Source of the DNA: Pseudomonas sp. LB-090624
GTDB taxonomy: Bacteria > Pseudomonadota > Gammaproteobacteria > Pseudomonadales > Pseudomonadaceae
DNA length: 64,000 nucleotides
Reading direction: 5' to 3'
Assembly (NCBI RefSeq): GCF_003205205.1
Contig: NZ_QJRL01000001.1
Location: 62,001 to 126,000, forward strand
Shown here: piece after piece, positions 29,299 through 39,236 of the stretch
Layout: each line of letters begins with the position of its first letter
How positions within the stretch are numbered: the first letter of the stretch is position 1
Translations under genes and position numbers: made by a program
The notes under the pieces: model-generated
Database searches by the model: none
What the model was told of the DNA's origin: nothing
The model's input: only the letters and a program-made list of their open reading frames with translations

Positions 29299-29740
29299 CG
29301 CTATCACCTCATGTGTTTATCACGCCGACGCCTCCGCAGAGAGCCGGGCTGGGTTGATTAACAACAGTTTTCGGGCGCACGGTTCCATGGCGAACGCACA
29401 CTTCGCCGAGCGCAGGCAAAATAAATCCGGAGCGCAAAAAGTTATGCACTCAAAGTTGGCAGTAAAAGGCCATCAATTAAAAAACGTGCCCTGTAATGCA
29501 GCCGTCTTTATTGCAATGCGCTACTTGGCGCAATGCTGTGCTTGTTCTTTCAAGTGGAAAAATCCTTTGAAATCAACCACTAGGACGAATTCTGTAGGGC
29601 GCATCTCTCCTGCATGAACAGGCTTGCCAACGGTTTCGGGCCTACCTGTCTAATTTATCAAGGCCGGTAGTGGATACCTGCCATTGTCATCTGTAAGTCA
29701 TCTCTCACAGCCCGCAGGCAGGAAAATCGTTACGGCACTA
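29299..29740 (-). other. Long 5' leader of the alginate operon
   Basis: No gene is visible between algD and the candidate promoter elements near 29739-29769, so the transcript would carry about 440 untranslated bases. The region is less GC-rich than the neighbouring genes. The algD leader of P. aeruginosa is also long (several hundred bases) and is known to bind regulators. The exact start is not determined here. Confidence 0.5.
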
Positions 29741-29769
29741 TGAGCGATTCGTTCTAGCAGAAGTTCCTG
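29739..29769 (-). promoter_or_regulatory. Candidate AlgU (sigma-22) promoter of algD, -35 element only well matched
   Basis: On the minus strand GGAACTTCTC begins at 29769. It contains the sigma-22/sigma-E -35 consensus GAACTT and resembles the -35 region of P. aeruginosa algD. The best nearby -10-like sequence, TCATA at 29743-29739, would be spaced 19 bases away, longer than the usual 16-17. The -35 match is clear and the -10 assignment is weak. Confidence 0.42.
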
Positions 29770-30080
29770 AGTGGGTTTCGCTCGGATGAAAGATTTCTAA
29801 ATATTTATTCAGTTGTCCGCAGTTTCAATTTGATAGCACGCGGGGGTTTTCCCCCCGTGTATCAAGGGTGAGACTGTTACGAGATATTTTTATGCCAGCA
29901 TCCAAAAAAAATTTTCAAAATTCGTCAAAAAAGGTATGAACGGTCTTATGGCGTTTGGCGATTAGGGGAGGCGTGGCGGATTATTGGCGTCGGATTTATG
30001 GCGCGATGGCGATTTGCGGGATGCCCTTTTGCAGGGCAGGGGGATCAGGGCTGATAGGCGTTGGCCGTAAGATATGCAGG
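29770..30080. other. Non-coding region upstream of algD
   Basis: This stretch has no credible gene. Its part at about 29875-29935 is strongly AT-rich with A and T runs, unusual in this GC-rich window. Such DNA suits nucleoid proteins (IHF, AmrZ-like or AlgB-like regulators), which act far upstream of algD in P. aeruginosa. No specific site could be assigned with confidence. Confidence 0.4.
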
Positions 30081-30319
30081 GCCTGTGAGATCGAGCGCCG
30101 CCCGCGCGGCGCATCGCGAGCTGCGCTCGCTCCTACGTTTGTTTCGGGCCAGTAACGCCTGTGACAGGCGCGCGCGACCGCCTTGTTTGTACGACGCGAT
30201 ATCGCGCCATGCGCCAAGGCGTACGCGCGCGAATCTCACAGGAAAAATTGGCCCGAAACAAACGTAGGAGCGAGCGCAGCTCGCGATGCGCCGCGCGGGC
30301 GGCGCTCGATCTCACAGGC
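30081..30319. repeat. 239-bp near-perfect palindrome (71-bp perfect outer arms)
   Basis: Bases 30081-30151 and 30249-30319 are exact reverse complements (71 bp). The 97 bases between them continue the symmetry imperfectly to an exact centre, CGCGATATCGCG at 30195-30206. Both ends begin GCCTGTGA, and GCCTGTGA recurs inside the left arm at about 30157. Each arm also contains shorter hairpins (GCGCCGCCCGCGCGGCGC and CGAGCTGCGCTCG). It looks like a two-unit inverted repeat, perhaps a MITE- or REP-derived element. No transposase is present. Confidence 0.9.
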
Positions 30320-30393
30320 GCTGAAGATCCCCTGGCGAGCACCTGGCAACCCTGATTGGTACAGCATCAGCTCACGACGAATGCCCTACACGC

Positions 30394-31173
30394 TTACTCG
30401 GAGGGATGATCGCGCAGGAACACCAGATGGTCAGCCTTGGACTGCTCGGCACTGTAGTAGTAACCCTGCGCGTCGAACTGCTTGAGCTGTTGCGGATCGC
30501 TGATGCGCTGCTGGATGACGAATCGGCTCATCATCCCGCGGGCTTTCTTGGCGTAGAAACTGATGATTTTGTACTGGCCGTTCTTCAAGTCCTTGAAGTC
30601 GACGTTGATGACCCGGGCGTTCAGCGCGCTGCGTTTCACCGCGCTGAAGTACTCGTTGCTGGCGAGGTTCAGCAGCACGTCGTCGCCCTGTTCGGCCAAG
30701 GCGTGGTTCAACCATTCGCTGATGCGCGTGCCCCAGAAGGCATACAGGTCCTTGCCGCGGGCATTGGCCAGCTTGGTGCCCATTTCCAGGCGGTAGGGTT
30801 GCATCAGGTCGAGCGGACGCAGCAGGCCGTACAGGCCAGAGAGCATGCGCAGGTGGTCTTGCGCGTAGCTGAAATCGTCCTCGCCCAGGCTCTCGGCATC
30901 GAGGCCGGTGTACACGTCACCCTTGAACGCCAGCAGCGCCTGCTTGGCATTGGCCGGGGTGAAGTCCGGGGTCCAGCTGCCAAAGCGCGCGGCGTTCAGG
31001 CCGGCGAGCTTGTCGGACAGGTGCATCAGCTCGCTGATCTGCGCCGGCGACAGTTCGCGCAGTTGCTGGATCAGCAACTGGGAGTCGTCCAGGTACTGGG
31101 GGAGGGTGAAACGCTCGGTCACCGGCGGGGTGTCGTAGTCGAGGGTCTTGGCGGGGGAAATCACCGTCAGCAT
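30394..31173 (-). CDS. yaaA: Peroxide stress protein YaaA (UPF0246)
   Basis: A 259-residue protein of the YaaA/DUF328 family, which limits free iron and oxidative DNA damage in E. coli and binds DNA. The N-terminal signature [10 protein letters not shown] is present, followed by the family blocks GFSLYAGLYG-like [22 protein letters not shown] and [13 protein letters not shown]. The ATG at 31173 has AGGAG 8 bases upstream; an in-frame ATG at 31191 lies upstream of that ribosome site. Its 3' end lies 75 bases from the large palindrome, and the next gene is divergent. Confidence 0.92.
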   Translation of the reverse strand: MLTVISPAKTLDYDTPPVTERFTLPQYLDDSQLLIQQLRELSPAQISELMHLSDKLAGLNAARFGSWTPDFTPANAKQALLAFKGDVYTGLDAESLGEDDFSYAQDHLRMLSGLYGLLRPLDLMQPYRLEMGTKLANARGKDLYAFWGTRISEWLNHALAEQGDDVLLNLASNEYFSAVKRSALNARVINVDFKDLKNGQYKIISFYAKKARGMMSRFVIQQRISDPQQLKQFDAQGYYYSAEQSKADHLVFLRDHPSE

Positions 31174-31310
31174 CGGGTCGGCTCCTGGCATCGTTGGCCA
31201 GGAATTCTACGGGCTGTGCGGTGCAACTCCAAACTATGACGACGATAGTCACAGACCATGGCCGCAGCAGGCGCTATAGTTCGCGTTTTGCCGTTGCGGA
31301 GCCTTCAACC

Positions 31311-32438
31311 GTGCGCATTGCCTCTGCCTTGCTGGCCGCTTTGCTGAGCCTGGCCGTGCAGGCCGCTCCATCGCCCCCGGTCAGCCTTGACCGCAGCCTG
31401 TGGCCCGAGCAACTGGACAGCCCGGCGCTGTTCGATGTTGCCTCGCGGGCAGAAATCCTGTCGTTCGCCCAGGTATTACATGAAAGTGAGCTGCTGGACG
31501 ACGCAACGCTCGCTGCGCGGTTGGGCCTGCGGCAGATTAACTTGCAGAAGGTCCGCCAGGTTAGGGCGCGCATGTGGCAGCGCTTGTGGGAGGGTTATCA
31601 ACAGGCGCAACGCAGTTGCGAGCAGGATGCGTCGTTCTGTTACCCGGTTACGTCGATGGCGGATTTACGTACGCAGGCGGCGACGTTCGCCACCGATGTG
31701 GGCACGTTCTACACCGGATGGGTCGAGCCGAGCCATCAGTTCCATGTGCGCTACCTGGATGAACAGCTGCGCAAGGCGGCCTTGCTGCCGCAGACCAGCA
31801 GCGAGGTCGAAAGGCTGTCCTCGCGTGAGCGCAATGGTGATGAGCTGAACGACCGCATGTTCCTGCTGACCTTCGTCGGCGGGCCCGGGCCTGATGGCGG
31901 CAATACCGACCTGCTGACCGACTACCTGCGCCGGCAAAAGCTCGAGGGCATCTTCTTCGTGCTAGGCAACCGCCTGCAGCAACGCCGTGATGGTGGGGCG
32001 GCGAACGCCTTGCGCGATCTGTATGACGGGCAGTGTGCGGGTATTCAGGGCTGGGAATATCGTTCCCACGCACAGTGGACCGACTGGCAGGCGTCATTGC
32101 GCCGCAGCCAGGCGCGTGTGCAGGCCGACCTGCCGGAGCAATATGTGCCGCTGTTCCGCCCGCCCTACGGCCAGCGCCGGGCCGATGGCGAGCCGTTCAT
32201 GGCCAGCCAGCAGTTGCGGGTATCGTTATGGGATATCGACGCCGAGGATGACGGGGCATTGAGCGCAGAGGCCTCGGCGCAACGCGTGCTGACCCTGATG
32301 CTGCTGTGGCGCAAGGGCGTGATCCAGTTTCATGACAGCCTGCCCAAGGCACAGCCAGCGCTGCAATGGTTGCTGCAAAACACCGCCCAGAGCGGGATTG
32401 GCTGGGAGGATTGCCGGGAATATGGATATAGCGAATAG
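31311..32438 (+). CDS. Secreted polysaccharide-deacetylase-like protein with degenerate active site
   Basis: A 375-residue protein using a GTG start with GGAG 9 bases upstream. A signal peptide ends around residue 18 (LSLAVQA/APSPP). The second half resembles the NodB deacetylase fold (CE4): motif 3 is intact (FRPPYGQR) and motif 5 keeps His-Asp (VIQFHDSLP). Motif 1 reads LTFVGGPGPDGG where active enzymes have TFDDGP, so both catalytic/metal aspartates are absent. Motif 2 reads YRSHAQW and keeps one histidine only. It is divergent from yaaA. Deacetylase activity is doubtful; a sugar-binding role is possible. Confidence 0.75.
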   Translation: MRIASALLAALLSLAVQAAPSPPVSLDRSLWPEQLDSPALFDVASRAEILSFAQVLHESELLDDATLAARLGLRQINLQKVRQVRARMWQRLWEGYQQAQRSCEQDASFCYPVTSMADLRTQAATFATDVGTFYTGWVEPSHQFHVRYLDEQLRKAALLPQTSSEVERLSSRERNGDELNDRMFLLTFVGGPGPDGGNTDLLTDYLRRQKLEGIFFVLGNRLQQRRDGGAANALRDLYDGQCAGIQGWEYRSHAQWTDWQASLRRSQARVQADLPEQYVPLFRPPYGQRRADGEPFMASQQLRVSLWDIDAEDDGALSAEASAQRVLTLMLLWRKGVIQFHDSLPKAQPALQWLLQNTAQSGIGWEDCREYGYSE

Positions 32439-32719
32439 AGGGTGTGACTTCTGAGCGTAGTCCTGTCTGGCTTCGTCGCCAAGGGTCCTTCGTCAATCTG
32501 AAAAATAAACTTCAAAAACGCGTAAAAATGCTTTTTACGGTCATGGTTTTTGCGGTATGAAGAAACCAGACAGCCGATTCCTGCAGCACAGGTGGCGTCA
32601 TTCAGGCCCACCTTGCCAGGTTCACTTCCCGCCCGTAGCAACGCGGATACGGGGAGCACGGCAGTCACTTTGCGGCGCAGCAGACCGCGCCGTGTGGCTT
32701 CGACATAAGGTGACCGAGT

Positions 32720-34114
32720 ATGGATGACCAAGGACGCAACCCTTCCTCCAGCAAGCCAATCCTCTATGTGCTCGATACCAACGTCCTGATTCACGACCCC
32801 AACGCATTGCTCAACTTCGAGGAGCACCACGTCGCGATCCCGATGACGGTGCTGGAGGAACTCGACAAGCTCAAGACCGGTAAACAGACCATCGCTGCCG
32901 AATGCCGGCAGGCCATTCGCCTTATCGACCAGACCCTTGGTGACGCTTCGCCCAGCGATGTCGAGCAGGGCGTGCCGATCCAGCGTAACAAGAGTGGGCC
33001 GAAGGGCTTCCTGTCGATCCTGATGAGCCCGCGCAACGAACCCAGCAAGTTGCTGCCGGAAAACCTCAACGACAACATCATCATCAACACCCTGCTGGAC
33101 GTACGCAGCCGGCGCACCGACCTGGACGTGGTGCTGGTCACCAAAGACATCAACATGCGCCTGAAGGCGCGCGCTTGTGGCATCGCCGCCGAGGACTACA
33201 GCACCGACCAGCTGGTCGATGACGTGTCGTTGCTATCCAAGGGCTACCATTCGGTCAGTGGTTCGTTCTGGGACCGCGTCAGCAAAGTCGATACCCGTCA
33301 GGAGCGTGGTCGTACCTGGCATCGTGTGCAGATGATCGACAACCTGCCAGCGGTGCACATCAATGAGTTCATCATCGACGAGCAGGGCTTCGTCGGCTGG
33401 ATCAAGGGCATTCGCAACGATGAGTTGCTGCTGCTGGACCTTCATCAGGAGCCGTTGCTGCACCAGGAAGCCTGGGGTCTGAAACCCCGCGACATTCACC
33501 AGAGCCTGGCGCTGTTCGCCTTGCTCGACCCGGATATCCACCTGGTCAACCTGACGGGGGCGGCCGGCTCCGGCAAGACCATCCTGGCCCTGGCAGCAGC
33601 CATTGAGCAGACCATGGTCAGCAAGCGCTACCGGCGCATCATCGCCACCCGCAGTGTACAGGGGCTGGACCAGGAGATCGGCTTCCTGCCGGGTACCGAA
33701 GCAGAGAAGATGGAGCCGTGGCTGGGCGCCATCACCGACAACCTCGAAGCCCTGCATATGGATGACGAAAGTACCCATGGCAGCGTCGAATACATCCTTG
33801 AGCGGGTACCGCTGCAGTTCAAGTCGCTGAACTACATCCGTGGCCGCAGCTTCCAGCAGAGCCTGATCCTGATCGACGAGTGCCAGAACCTGACGCCGCA
33901 CCAGATGAAAACCATCATCACCCGTGCTGGCTCCGGCTCCAAGGTGGTCTGCCTGGGCAACCTGGCGCAGATCGACACCCCCTACCTGTCCGCGACCAGC
34001 TCGGGCCTGACCTACCTGACCGAACGCTTCAAGGACTTCCCGCATGGCGTGCACATCACCCTGCAGGGCGTGCCTCGCTCGGTGCTGGCCGAGTATGCGG
34101 AGTCGCATTTGTAA
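32720..34114 (+). CDS. PIN domain-PhoH ATPase fusion protein
   Basis: A 464-residue cytoplasmic protein. The N-terminal PIN nuclease domain (about residues 14-155) carries acidic residues in [12 protein letters not shown] and [10 protein letters not shown]-like [11 protein letters not shown]. The C-terminal PhoH ATPase domain has the Walker [16 protein letters not shown] near residue 280 and Walker [11 protein letters not shown] near residue 382. PhoH2-type PIN-PhoH proteins are linked to RNA unwinding and cleavage in other bacteria. AAGGTGA stands 6 bases before the ATG. Its physiological role in Pseudomonas is not established. Confidence 0.93.
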   Translation: MDDQGRNPSSSKPILYVLDTNVLIHDPNALLNFEEHHVAIPMTVLEELDKLKTGKQTIAAECRQAIRLIDQTLGDASPSDVEQGVPIQRNKSGPKGFLSILMSPRNEPSKLLPENLNDNIIINTLLDVRSRRTDLDVVLVTKDINMRLKARACGIAAEDYSTDQLVDDVSLLSKGYHSVSGSFWDRVSKVDTRQERGRTWHRVQMIDNLPAVHINEFIIDEQGFVGWIKGIRNDELLLLDLHQEPLLHQEAWGLKPRDIHQSLALFALLDPDIHLVNLTGAAGSGKTILALAAAIEQTMVSKRYRRIIATRSVQGLDQEIGFLPGTEAEKMEPWLGAITDNLEALHMDDESTHGSVEYILERVPLQFKSLNYIRGRSFQQSLILIDECQNLTPHQMKTIITRAGSGSKVVCLGNLAQIDTPYLSATSSGLTYLTERFKDFPHGVHITLQGVPRSVLAEYAESHL

Positions 34115-34123
34115 AAGCCTCTA

Positions 34124-34174
34124 GCCGGGCAGCTTACTGCCCGGCCTCTTCGCGGGCGTGCCCGCGAAGAGGCC
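34124..34174. terminator. Hairpin plus REP element after phoH
   Basis: GCCGGGCAG (34124-34132) pairs with CTGCCCGGC (34137-34145) over a 4-base loop, directly after the phoH stop. It overlaps a second stem, GGCCTCTTCGCGGGC (34143-34157) with GCCCGCGAAGAGGCC (34160-34174). The first is a plausible terminator without T tract; the second is a REP-type unit. Confidence 0.6.
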
Positions 34175-34251
34175 AACCCTGCCGACACATACCTCTGCTC
34201 AAACCTGACCCACAGGTTTACACTGCGGGTTCCCTTCACAGGAGCAGAGCA

Positions 34252-34722
34252 GTGCTGACACATCTTGATTCCCAGGGGCGGGCCAACATGGTCGACGTCA
34301 CTGAAAAGGCCGTGACCGAGCGCGAGGCCACTGCCGAGGCGCGGGTGCGCATGTTGCCGCAGACCTTGCAGATGATCGTCGATGGTGAACACCCCAAGGG
34401 CGACGTGTTCGCTGTGGCGCGCATTGCCGGGATTCAGGCGGCGAAGAAGACCAGCGACCTGATCCCGCTGTGCCATCCGCTGATGCTGACCAGCGTCAAG
34501 GTCGAACTCAGCGCCGACGGCGCGGACGCCGTGCGCATCGTCGCCCGCTGCAAGCTGGCCGGGCAGACTGGGGTGGAGATGGAGGCGCTGACCGCCGCCA
34601 GCGTGGCCGCGCTGACGATCTATGACATGTGCAAGGCTGTGGATAAAGGTATGGTCATCGAGCAAGTGCGCCTGCTGGAAAAACTCGGTGGCAAGAGTGG
34701 CCATTACAAGGTGGAGGCGTGA
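34252..34722 (+). CDS. moaC: Cyclic pyranopterin monophosphate synthase MoaC
   Basis: A 156-residue enzyme of molybdopterin synthesis that converts the MoaA product to cyclic pyranopterin monophosphate. Family segments are [31 protein letters not shown] (active-site His) and [20 protein letters not shown]. The start is a GTG with GGAG 7 bases upstream; an earlier in-frame reading overlaps phoH and is not used. Its TGA overlaps the moaD ATG by one base, so moaC-moaD-moaE is one transcript. No moaA is in this window. Confidence 0.95.
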   Translation: MLTHLDSQGRANMVDVTEKAVTEREATAEARVRMLPQTLQMIVDGEHPKGDVFAVARIAGIQAAKKTSDLIPLCHPLMLTSVKVELSADGADAVRIVARCKLAGQTGVEMEALTAASVAALTIYDMCKAVDKGMVIEQVRLLEKLGGKSGHYKVEA

Positions 34723-34967
34723 TGAAGGTCAAGGTGATGTACTTCGCCCGTTACCGCGAACTGTTGGGCGTGGATGGCGAGCGGGTGGAGGGGGCGTTCA
34801 CAGTGCTCGATGATGTGCGCCAGGCCTTGGTTGCCAAGGGCGGGCAGTATGAACTGCTGGCCGAGCAGAACCTGATGTGCGCGCGCAACGAAGAGCTGTG
34901 CAAGCTCGATGAACCGCTGGAAGAGGGCGATGAAGTGGCGTTCTTCCCACCGGTGACCGGAGGCTGA
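34722..34967 (+). CDS. moaD: Molybdopterin synthase sulfur-carrier subunit MoaD
   Basis: An 81-residue ubiquitin-like sulfur carrier. It begins [16 protein letters not shown] and ends in FFPPVTGG, the C-terminal Gly-Gly that is thiocarboxylated for sulfur transfer to MoaE. The ATG is joined to the moaC stop as TGATG; an alternative GTG one codon earlier is less likely. It lies two bases before moaE, the other half of the synthase. Confidence 0.95.
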   Translation: MKVKVMYFARYRELLGVDGERVEGAFTVLDDVRQALVAKGGQYELLAEQNLMCARNEELCKLDEPLEEGDEVAFFPPVTGG

Positions 34968-34969
34968 AC

Positions 34970-35416
34970 ATGGCTGTACGAGTGCAGGAAGACGCGTTCG
35001 ACCCGGGGGCTGAGACCAATGCCATGCATGCAGCCAATGTGGGCGTGGGCGCGGTGGTCGGTTTTGTCGGCTATGTGCGGGATTTCAACGATGGCCGCGA
35101 AGTGGCGGGGATGTTCCTCGAACACTATCCGGGCATGACCGAAAAGGCCCTGGCCAAGATCGTGGTCGAGGCCGAGCAGCGTTGGCCGCTCTTGAAAGTG
35201 GAGGTGCTGCACCGCATCGGTGCGCTGGAACCGGGCGAACCGATTGTGTTCGTGGGCGTGGCTAGTGCCCATCGGCAGGCGGCGTTCGATGCTTGCAACT
35301 TCATCATGGACTACCTGAAGACCCGGGCGCCGTTCTGGAAGAAGGAGAATACCCAGGAAGGGCCAAGGTGGGTGGAGGGGAAACAGAGTGACCAGGATGC
35401 GGCGGGGCGCTGGTAA
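34970..35416 (+). CDS. moaE: Molybdopterin synthase catalytic subunit MoaE
   Basis: A 148-residue large subunit that inserts two sulfurs into cyclic pyranopterin monophosphate using MoaD thiocarboxylate. Visible family blocks are VGAVVGFVGYVRDFNDGREV, MFLEHYPGMTEKALAKI and the catalytic region KTRAPFWKKENT with the conserved lysines. Last gene of the moaCDE operon; followed by a REP region and the convergent helicase gene. Confidence 0.95.
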   Translation: MAVRVQEDAFDPGAETNAMHAANVGVGAVVGFVGYVRDFNDGREVAGMFLEHYPGMTEKALAKIVVEAEQRWPLLKVEVLHRIGALEPGEPIVFVGVASAHRQAAFDACNFIMDYLKTRAPFWKKENTQEGPRWVEGKQSDQDAAGRW

Positions 35417-35435
35417 TCAAGGCGCCGCCGGTCGC

Positions 35436-35554
35436 CTGTAGGAGCGGGTTTACCCGCGAAAGGGCCGCGTAGCGGCCCCCGATAATCTGCGCATCAAAGC
35501 CGAAATCCCGGGGCCGCTGTGCGGCCCAATCGCGACACAAGGCCGCTCCCACAG
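35436..35554. repeat. REP-type repeats between moaE and the helicase gene
   Basis: The region holds GTAGGAGCGGGTTTACCCGCG, a GGGCCGCGTAGCGGCCC stem, a GGGGCCGCTGTGCGGCCC stem and CAAGGCCGCTCCCACAG. The last part matches the right half of the repeat at 42326-42442 closely. It lies between two converging genes and may stop transcription from both sides. Confidence 0.75.
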
Positions 35555-35580
35555 ATTGATTGCATGTAGCCTGCTGAAGG

Positions 35581-37056
35581 TCAGTGATGCTTGCGCGGCA
35601 CCGGCTTGAGCAGCTCATCCGGCGGCATTTCACATTTGATCTTGCGGCCCAGCAGCTCTTCGATCGCCGGCAGCTGATAGGAGTCATCTTCCCCGGCAAA
35701 GCTGATCGAGACGCCATCGGCTCCCGCACGCCCGGTGCGGCCAATGCGGTGCACGTAGTCGTCAGGGTCTTCCGGCAGGGTGAAGTTGATCACGTGGCTG
35801 ATGCCATCGATATGGATCCCGCGCCCGGCCACGTCGGTGGCCACCAGCACGGTGATGCGCCCTTCGCGGAAGTTCTCCAGGGTACGAATACGCTTGTGCT
35901 GCGGCACGTCGCCCGACAGTTGGGCGGCATTGATGCCGTCGCGCACCAGTTTTTCCTCGATGCGCCGCACTTCGTCCTTGCGGTTGGCGAACACCATTAC
36001 CCGTTCCCACTTGTTCTGGGTCACCAGGTTGTACAGCAACTTGTACTTGTCGCTGCCGGCCACCGCATACACGTGTTGCTCGACCGTTTCGCTGGCCACG
36101 TTCTCCGGTTCGATCTCGACGATGGCCGGGTTGGTGGTCCACTGCTTGGCCAGGTTCATCACGTCTTCGGTGAAGGTAGCGGAGAACAGCAGGGTCTGGC
36201 GCTCGCTTTTCGGCGGGGTCTGGCGAATGATCTGGCGCACTTGCGGGATGAAGCCCATGTCGAGCATGCGGTCGGCTTCATCCAGCACCATCACCTCGAC
36301 CATGTCCAGGTGCACTTCGCCGCGCTGGTTGAAGTCCAGCAGGCGGCCCGGGGTGGCCACCAGGATGTCGCAGTGGCGCGCTTCCAGGGCTTTGAGCTGC
36401 TTGTCGAAGTCCATGCCGCCAACGAAGCTCATCACGTTCAGGCCGGTGTACTTGGTCAGGGCCGCGGCGTCCTTGGCGATCTGTACCACCAGCTCGCGGG
36501 TTGGCGCGATGATCAGCGCACGTGGCTCGCCCATGTAGCGTTCCTTGGGCGGTGGCGTCTGCTGCAACTGCGAAATGATCGAAATAAGGAACGCCGCCGT
36601 CTTTCCGGTACCGGTCTGGGCCCGGCCAATGGCGTCCTGGCCACGCAGGGTGAAGCCCAGCACTTGCGCCTGGATCGGCGTGCAGTACGGGAAACCCAGG
36701 TCGTGGATGGCGTGCATCAGCTCGTTGGACAGCTTGAAGTCGTGGAAGCGGGTCTTGCCTTCCTGCGGCTCGACCACGAAGTCTTCCGGCTTCCACAGGC
36801 TGGCCTGCGGCTTGGGTTTACGCTCGCGACGCGGTTTGTCCCTGGCTGGGTTGTCGGCAACTGGCGTAACGGCGGCAGGCTGTTCGGCCTTGGGGGTGGG
36901 GTTGGCGCGTTGGGCGGCCGGTTTGGTTGCCGGCCGGGCCTCGCTGGCGGGGGCGGGCGCAGGCGCAGGTGGCGTCACGCTGGCTGCCGGAGCGACGGCC
37001 TGTGGCGCGGCGTCTCCCTTGCCGAATATTTTCTTGAGTGCCTTGAGCACGATCAT
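35581..37056 (-). CDS. rhlB: ATP-dependent DEAD-box RNA helicase
   Basis: A 491-residue DEAD-box helicase. A low-complexity N-terminal tail (about residues 15-85, rich in Ala, Pro and Lys) precedes the core. The core begins with the Q motif near [18 protein letters not shown]. Motifs present are [12 protein letters not shown] (I), PTREL (Ia), [13 protein letters not shown] (II), SATF (III) and [10 protein letters not shown] (VI). Pseudomonas genomes usually call this gene rhlB, an RNA-decay helicase; separation from rhlE-type paralogues is not certain from sequence alone, so the symbol is tentative. It converges with moaE. Confidence 0.85.
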   Translation of the reverse strand: MIVLKALKKIFGKGDAAPQAVAPAASVTPPAPAPAPASEARPATKPAAQRANPTPKAEQPAAVTPVADNPARDKPRRERKPKPQASLWKPEDFVVEPQEGKTRFHDFKLSNELMHAIHDLGFPYCTPIQAQVLGFTLRGQDAIGRAQTGTGKTAAFLISIISQLQQTPPPKERYMGEPRALIIAPTRELVVQIAKDAAALTKYTGLNVMSFVGGMDFDKQLKALEARHCDILVATPGRLLDFNQRGEVHLDMVEVMVLDEADRMLDMGFIPQVRQIIRQTPPKSERQTLLFSATFTEDVMNLAKQWTTNPAIVEIEPENVASETVEQHVYAVAGSDKYKLLYNLVTQNKWERVMVFANRKDEVRRIEEKLVRDGINAAQLSGDVPQHKRIRTLENFREGRITVLVATDVAGRGIHIDGISHVINFTLPEDPDDYVHRIGRTGRAGADGVSISFAGEDDSYQLPAIEELLGRKIKCEMPPDELLKPVPRKHH

Positions 37057-37151
37057 CTCATCAACTGGTTAAGGAATGTACGCCGGGCAGTGTAATGCAA
37101 GATTCGGGCGCGGCGTAGTGGAATAGCCCTACAACTACAGGCGGTCACCGC

Positions 37152-38140
<989 letters not shown>

Positions 38141-39169
38141 ATGAATGTGTTGAAAACCACCCTGGCAGTCCTTACCGCTGCCGCCGCGCTGGGCGCCGTG
38201 AGCAATGCCCAGGCCGGCGCCACCTATGATGCGGTCAAGAAGAAGGGCTTCGTCCAGTGTGGCGTGAGCGATGGTCTTCCGGGCTTCTCGGTACCTGATG
38301 CGCAGGGCAAGATCGTCGGTATCGATGCCGATGTGTGTCGCGCCGTGGCCGCCGCCGTGTTCGGCGACGCGACCAAGGTCAAGTTCAGCCAGCTCAACGC
38401 CAAGGAACGCTTCACTGCCCTGCAGTCGGGCGAGGTCGACGTATTGTCGCGCAATACCACCTGGACCAGCTCGCGCGATGCCGGCATGGGCCTGGTATTT
38501 GCCGGTGTCACTTACTATGACGGCGTCGGTTTCCTGGTCAACAAGAAGCTCGGTGTTTCCAGCGCCAAGGAACTCGATGGCGCGACCATCTGCATCCAGG
38601 CCGGTACCACCACCGAGTTGAACGTGTCGGACTTCTTCCGTGCCAATGGCCTGAAGTACACCCCGATTACCTTCGACACCTCTGACGAGAGCGCCAAGTC
38701 GCTGGAGTCCGGCCGTTGCGACGTGCTGACTTCGGACAAGTCGCAGCTGTTCGCCCAGCGCTCCAAGCTGGCCGCGCCGACCGAATACGTGGTGTTGCCT
38801 GAGACCATCTCCAAGGAACCTCTGGGCCCAGTGGTGCGCAAAGGCGATGAAGAGTGGTTCAGCATCGTCAAGTGGACCCTGTTCGCCATGCTCAACGCCG
38901 AAGAGGCGGGCATCACCTCGAAAAACGTCGAGGCTGAAGCCAAGTCCACCAAGAACCCGGACGTCGCCCGCTTGCTGGGTGGCGACGGTGAATACGGCAA
39001 GGACCTCAAGCTGCCCAAAGACTGGGTAGTACAGATCGTCAAGCAAGTCGGCAACTACGGCGAAGTGTTCGAGAAGAACCTGGGCCAGAGCACCGACCTG
39101 AAGATCGACCGTGGCATGAACGCCCTGTGGAACAACGGCGGCATCCAGTACGCGCCACCTGTGCGCTGA
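38141..39169 (+). CDS. aapJ: General L-amino-acid ABC importer, periplasmic binding protein
   Basis: A 342-residue substrate-binding protein of the polar amino-acid family. The signal peptide ends near residue 25 (SNAQA/GATYD). The mature part has KKGFVQCGVSDGLPGFSVPD and GKIVGIDADVCRAVAAAVFGD, typical of AapJ-like general L-amino-acid binding proteins. It is the first gene of aapJQMP, with a ribosome site GGAGG. A stem-loop after the gene may keep its message in excess over the permease genes. Confidence 0.94.
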   Translation: MNVLKTTLAVLTAAAALGAVSNAQAGATYDAVKKKGFVQCGVSDGLPGFSVPDAQGKIVGIDADVCRAVAAAVFGDATKVKFSQLNAKERFTALQSGEVDVLSRNTTWTSSRDAGMGLVFAGVTYYDGVGFLVNKKLGVSSAKELDGATICIQAGTTTELNVSDFFRANGLKYTPITFDTSDESAKSLESGRCDVLTSDKSQLFAQRSKLAAPTEYVVLPETISKEPLGPVVRKGDEEWFSIVKWTLFAMLNAEEAGITSKNVEAEAKSTKNPDVARLLGGDGEYGKDLKLPKDWVVQIVKQVGNYGEVFEKNLGQSTDLKIDRGMNALWNNGGIQYAPPVR

Positions 39170-39178
39170 TGGCTGCAC

Positions 39179-39205
39179 CCTGCGGCGGCATCCCGCCGCC
39201 GCAGG
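39179..39205 (+). promoter_or_regulatory. Stem-loop between aapJ and aapQ
   Basis: CCTGCGGCGG (39179-39188) pairs with CCGCCGCAGG (39196-39205) across a 7-base loop. No T tract follows. Such stem-loops after binding-protein genes commonly protect the upstream message from decay so that more binding protein than permease is made. Confidence 0.6.
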
Positions 39206-39236
39206 CTGTTCGAATCCCTACTGTCCGGGGCACTTC

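Noticed and set aside
30061-30342. Two near-identical small proteins on opposite strands
   Set aside because: They are mirror translations of the perfect arms of the large palindrome, not genes.
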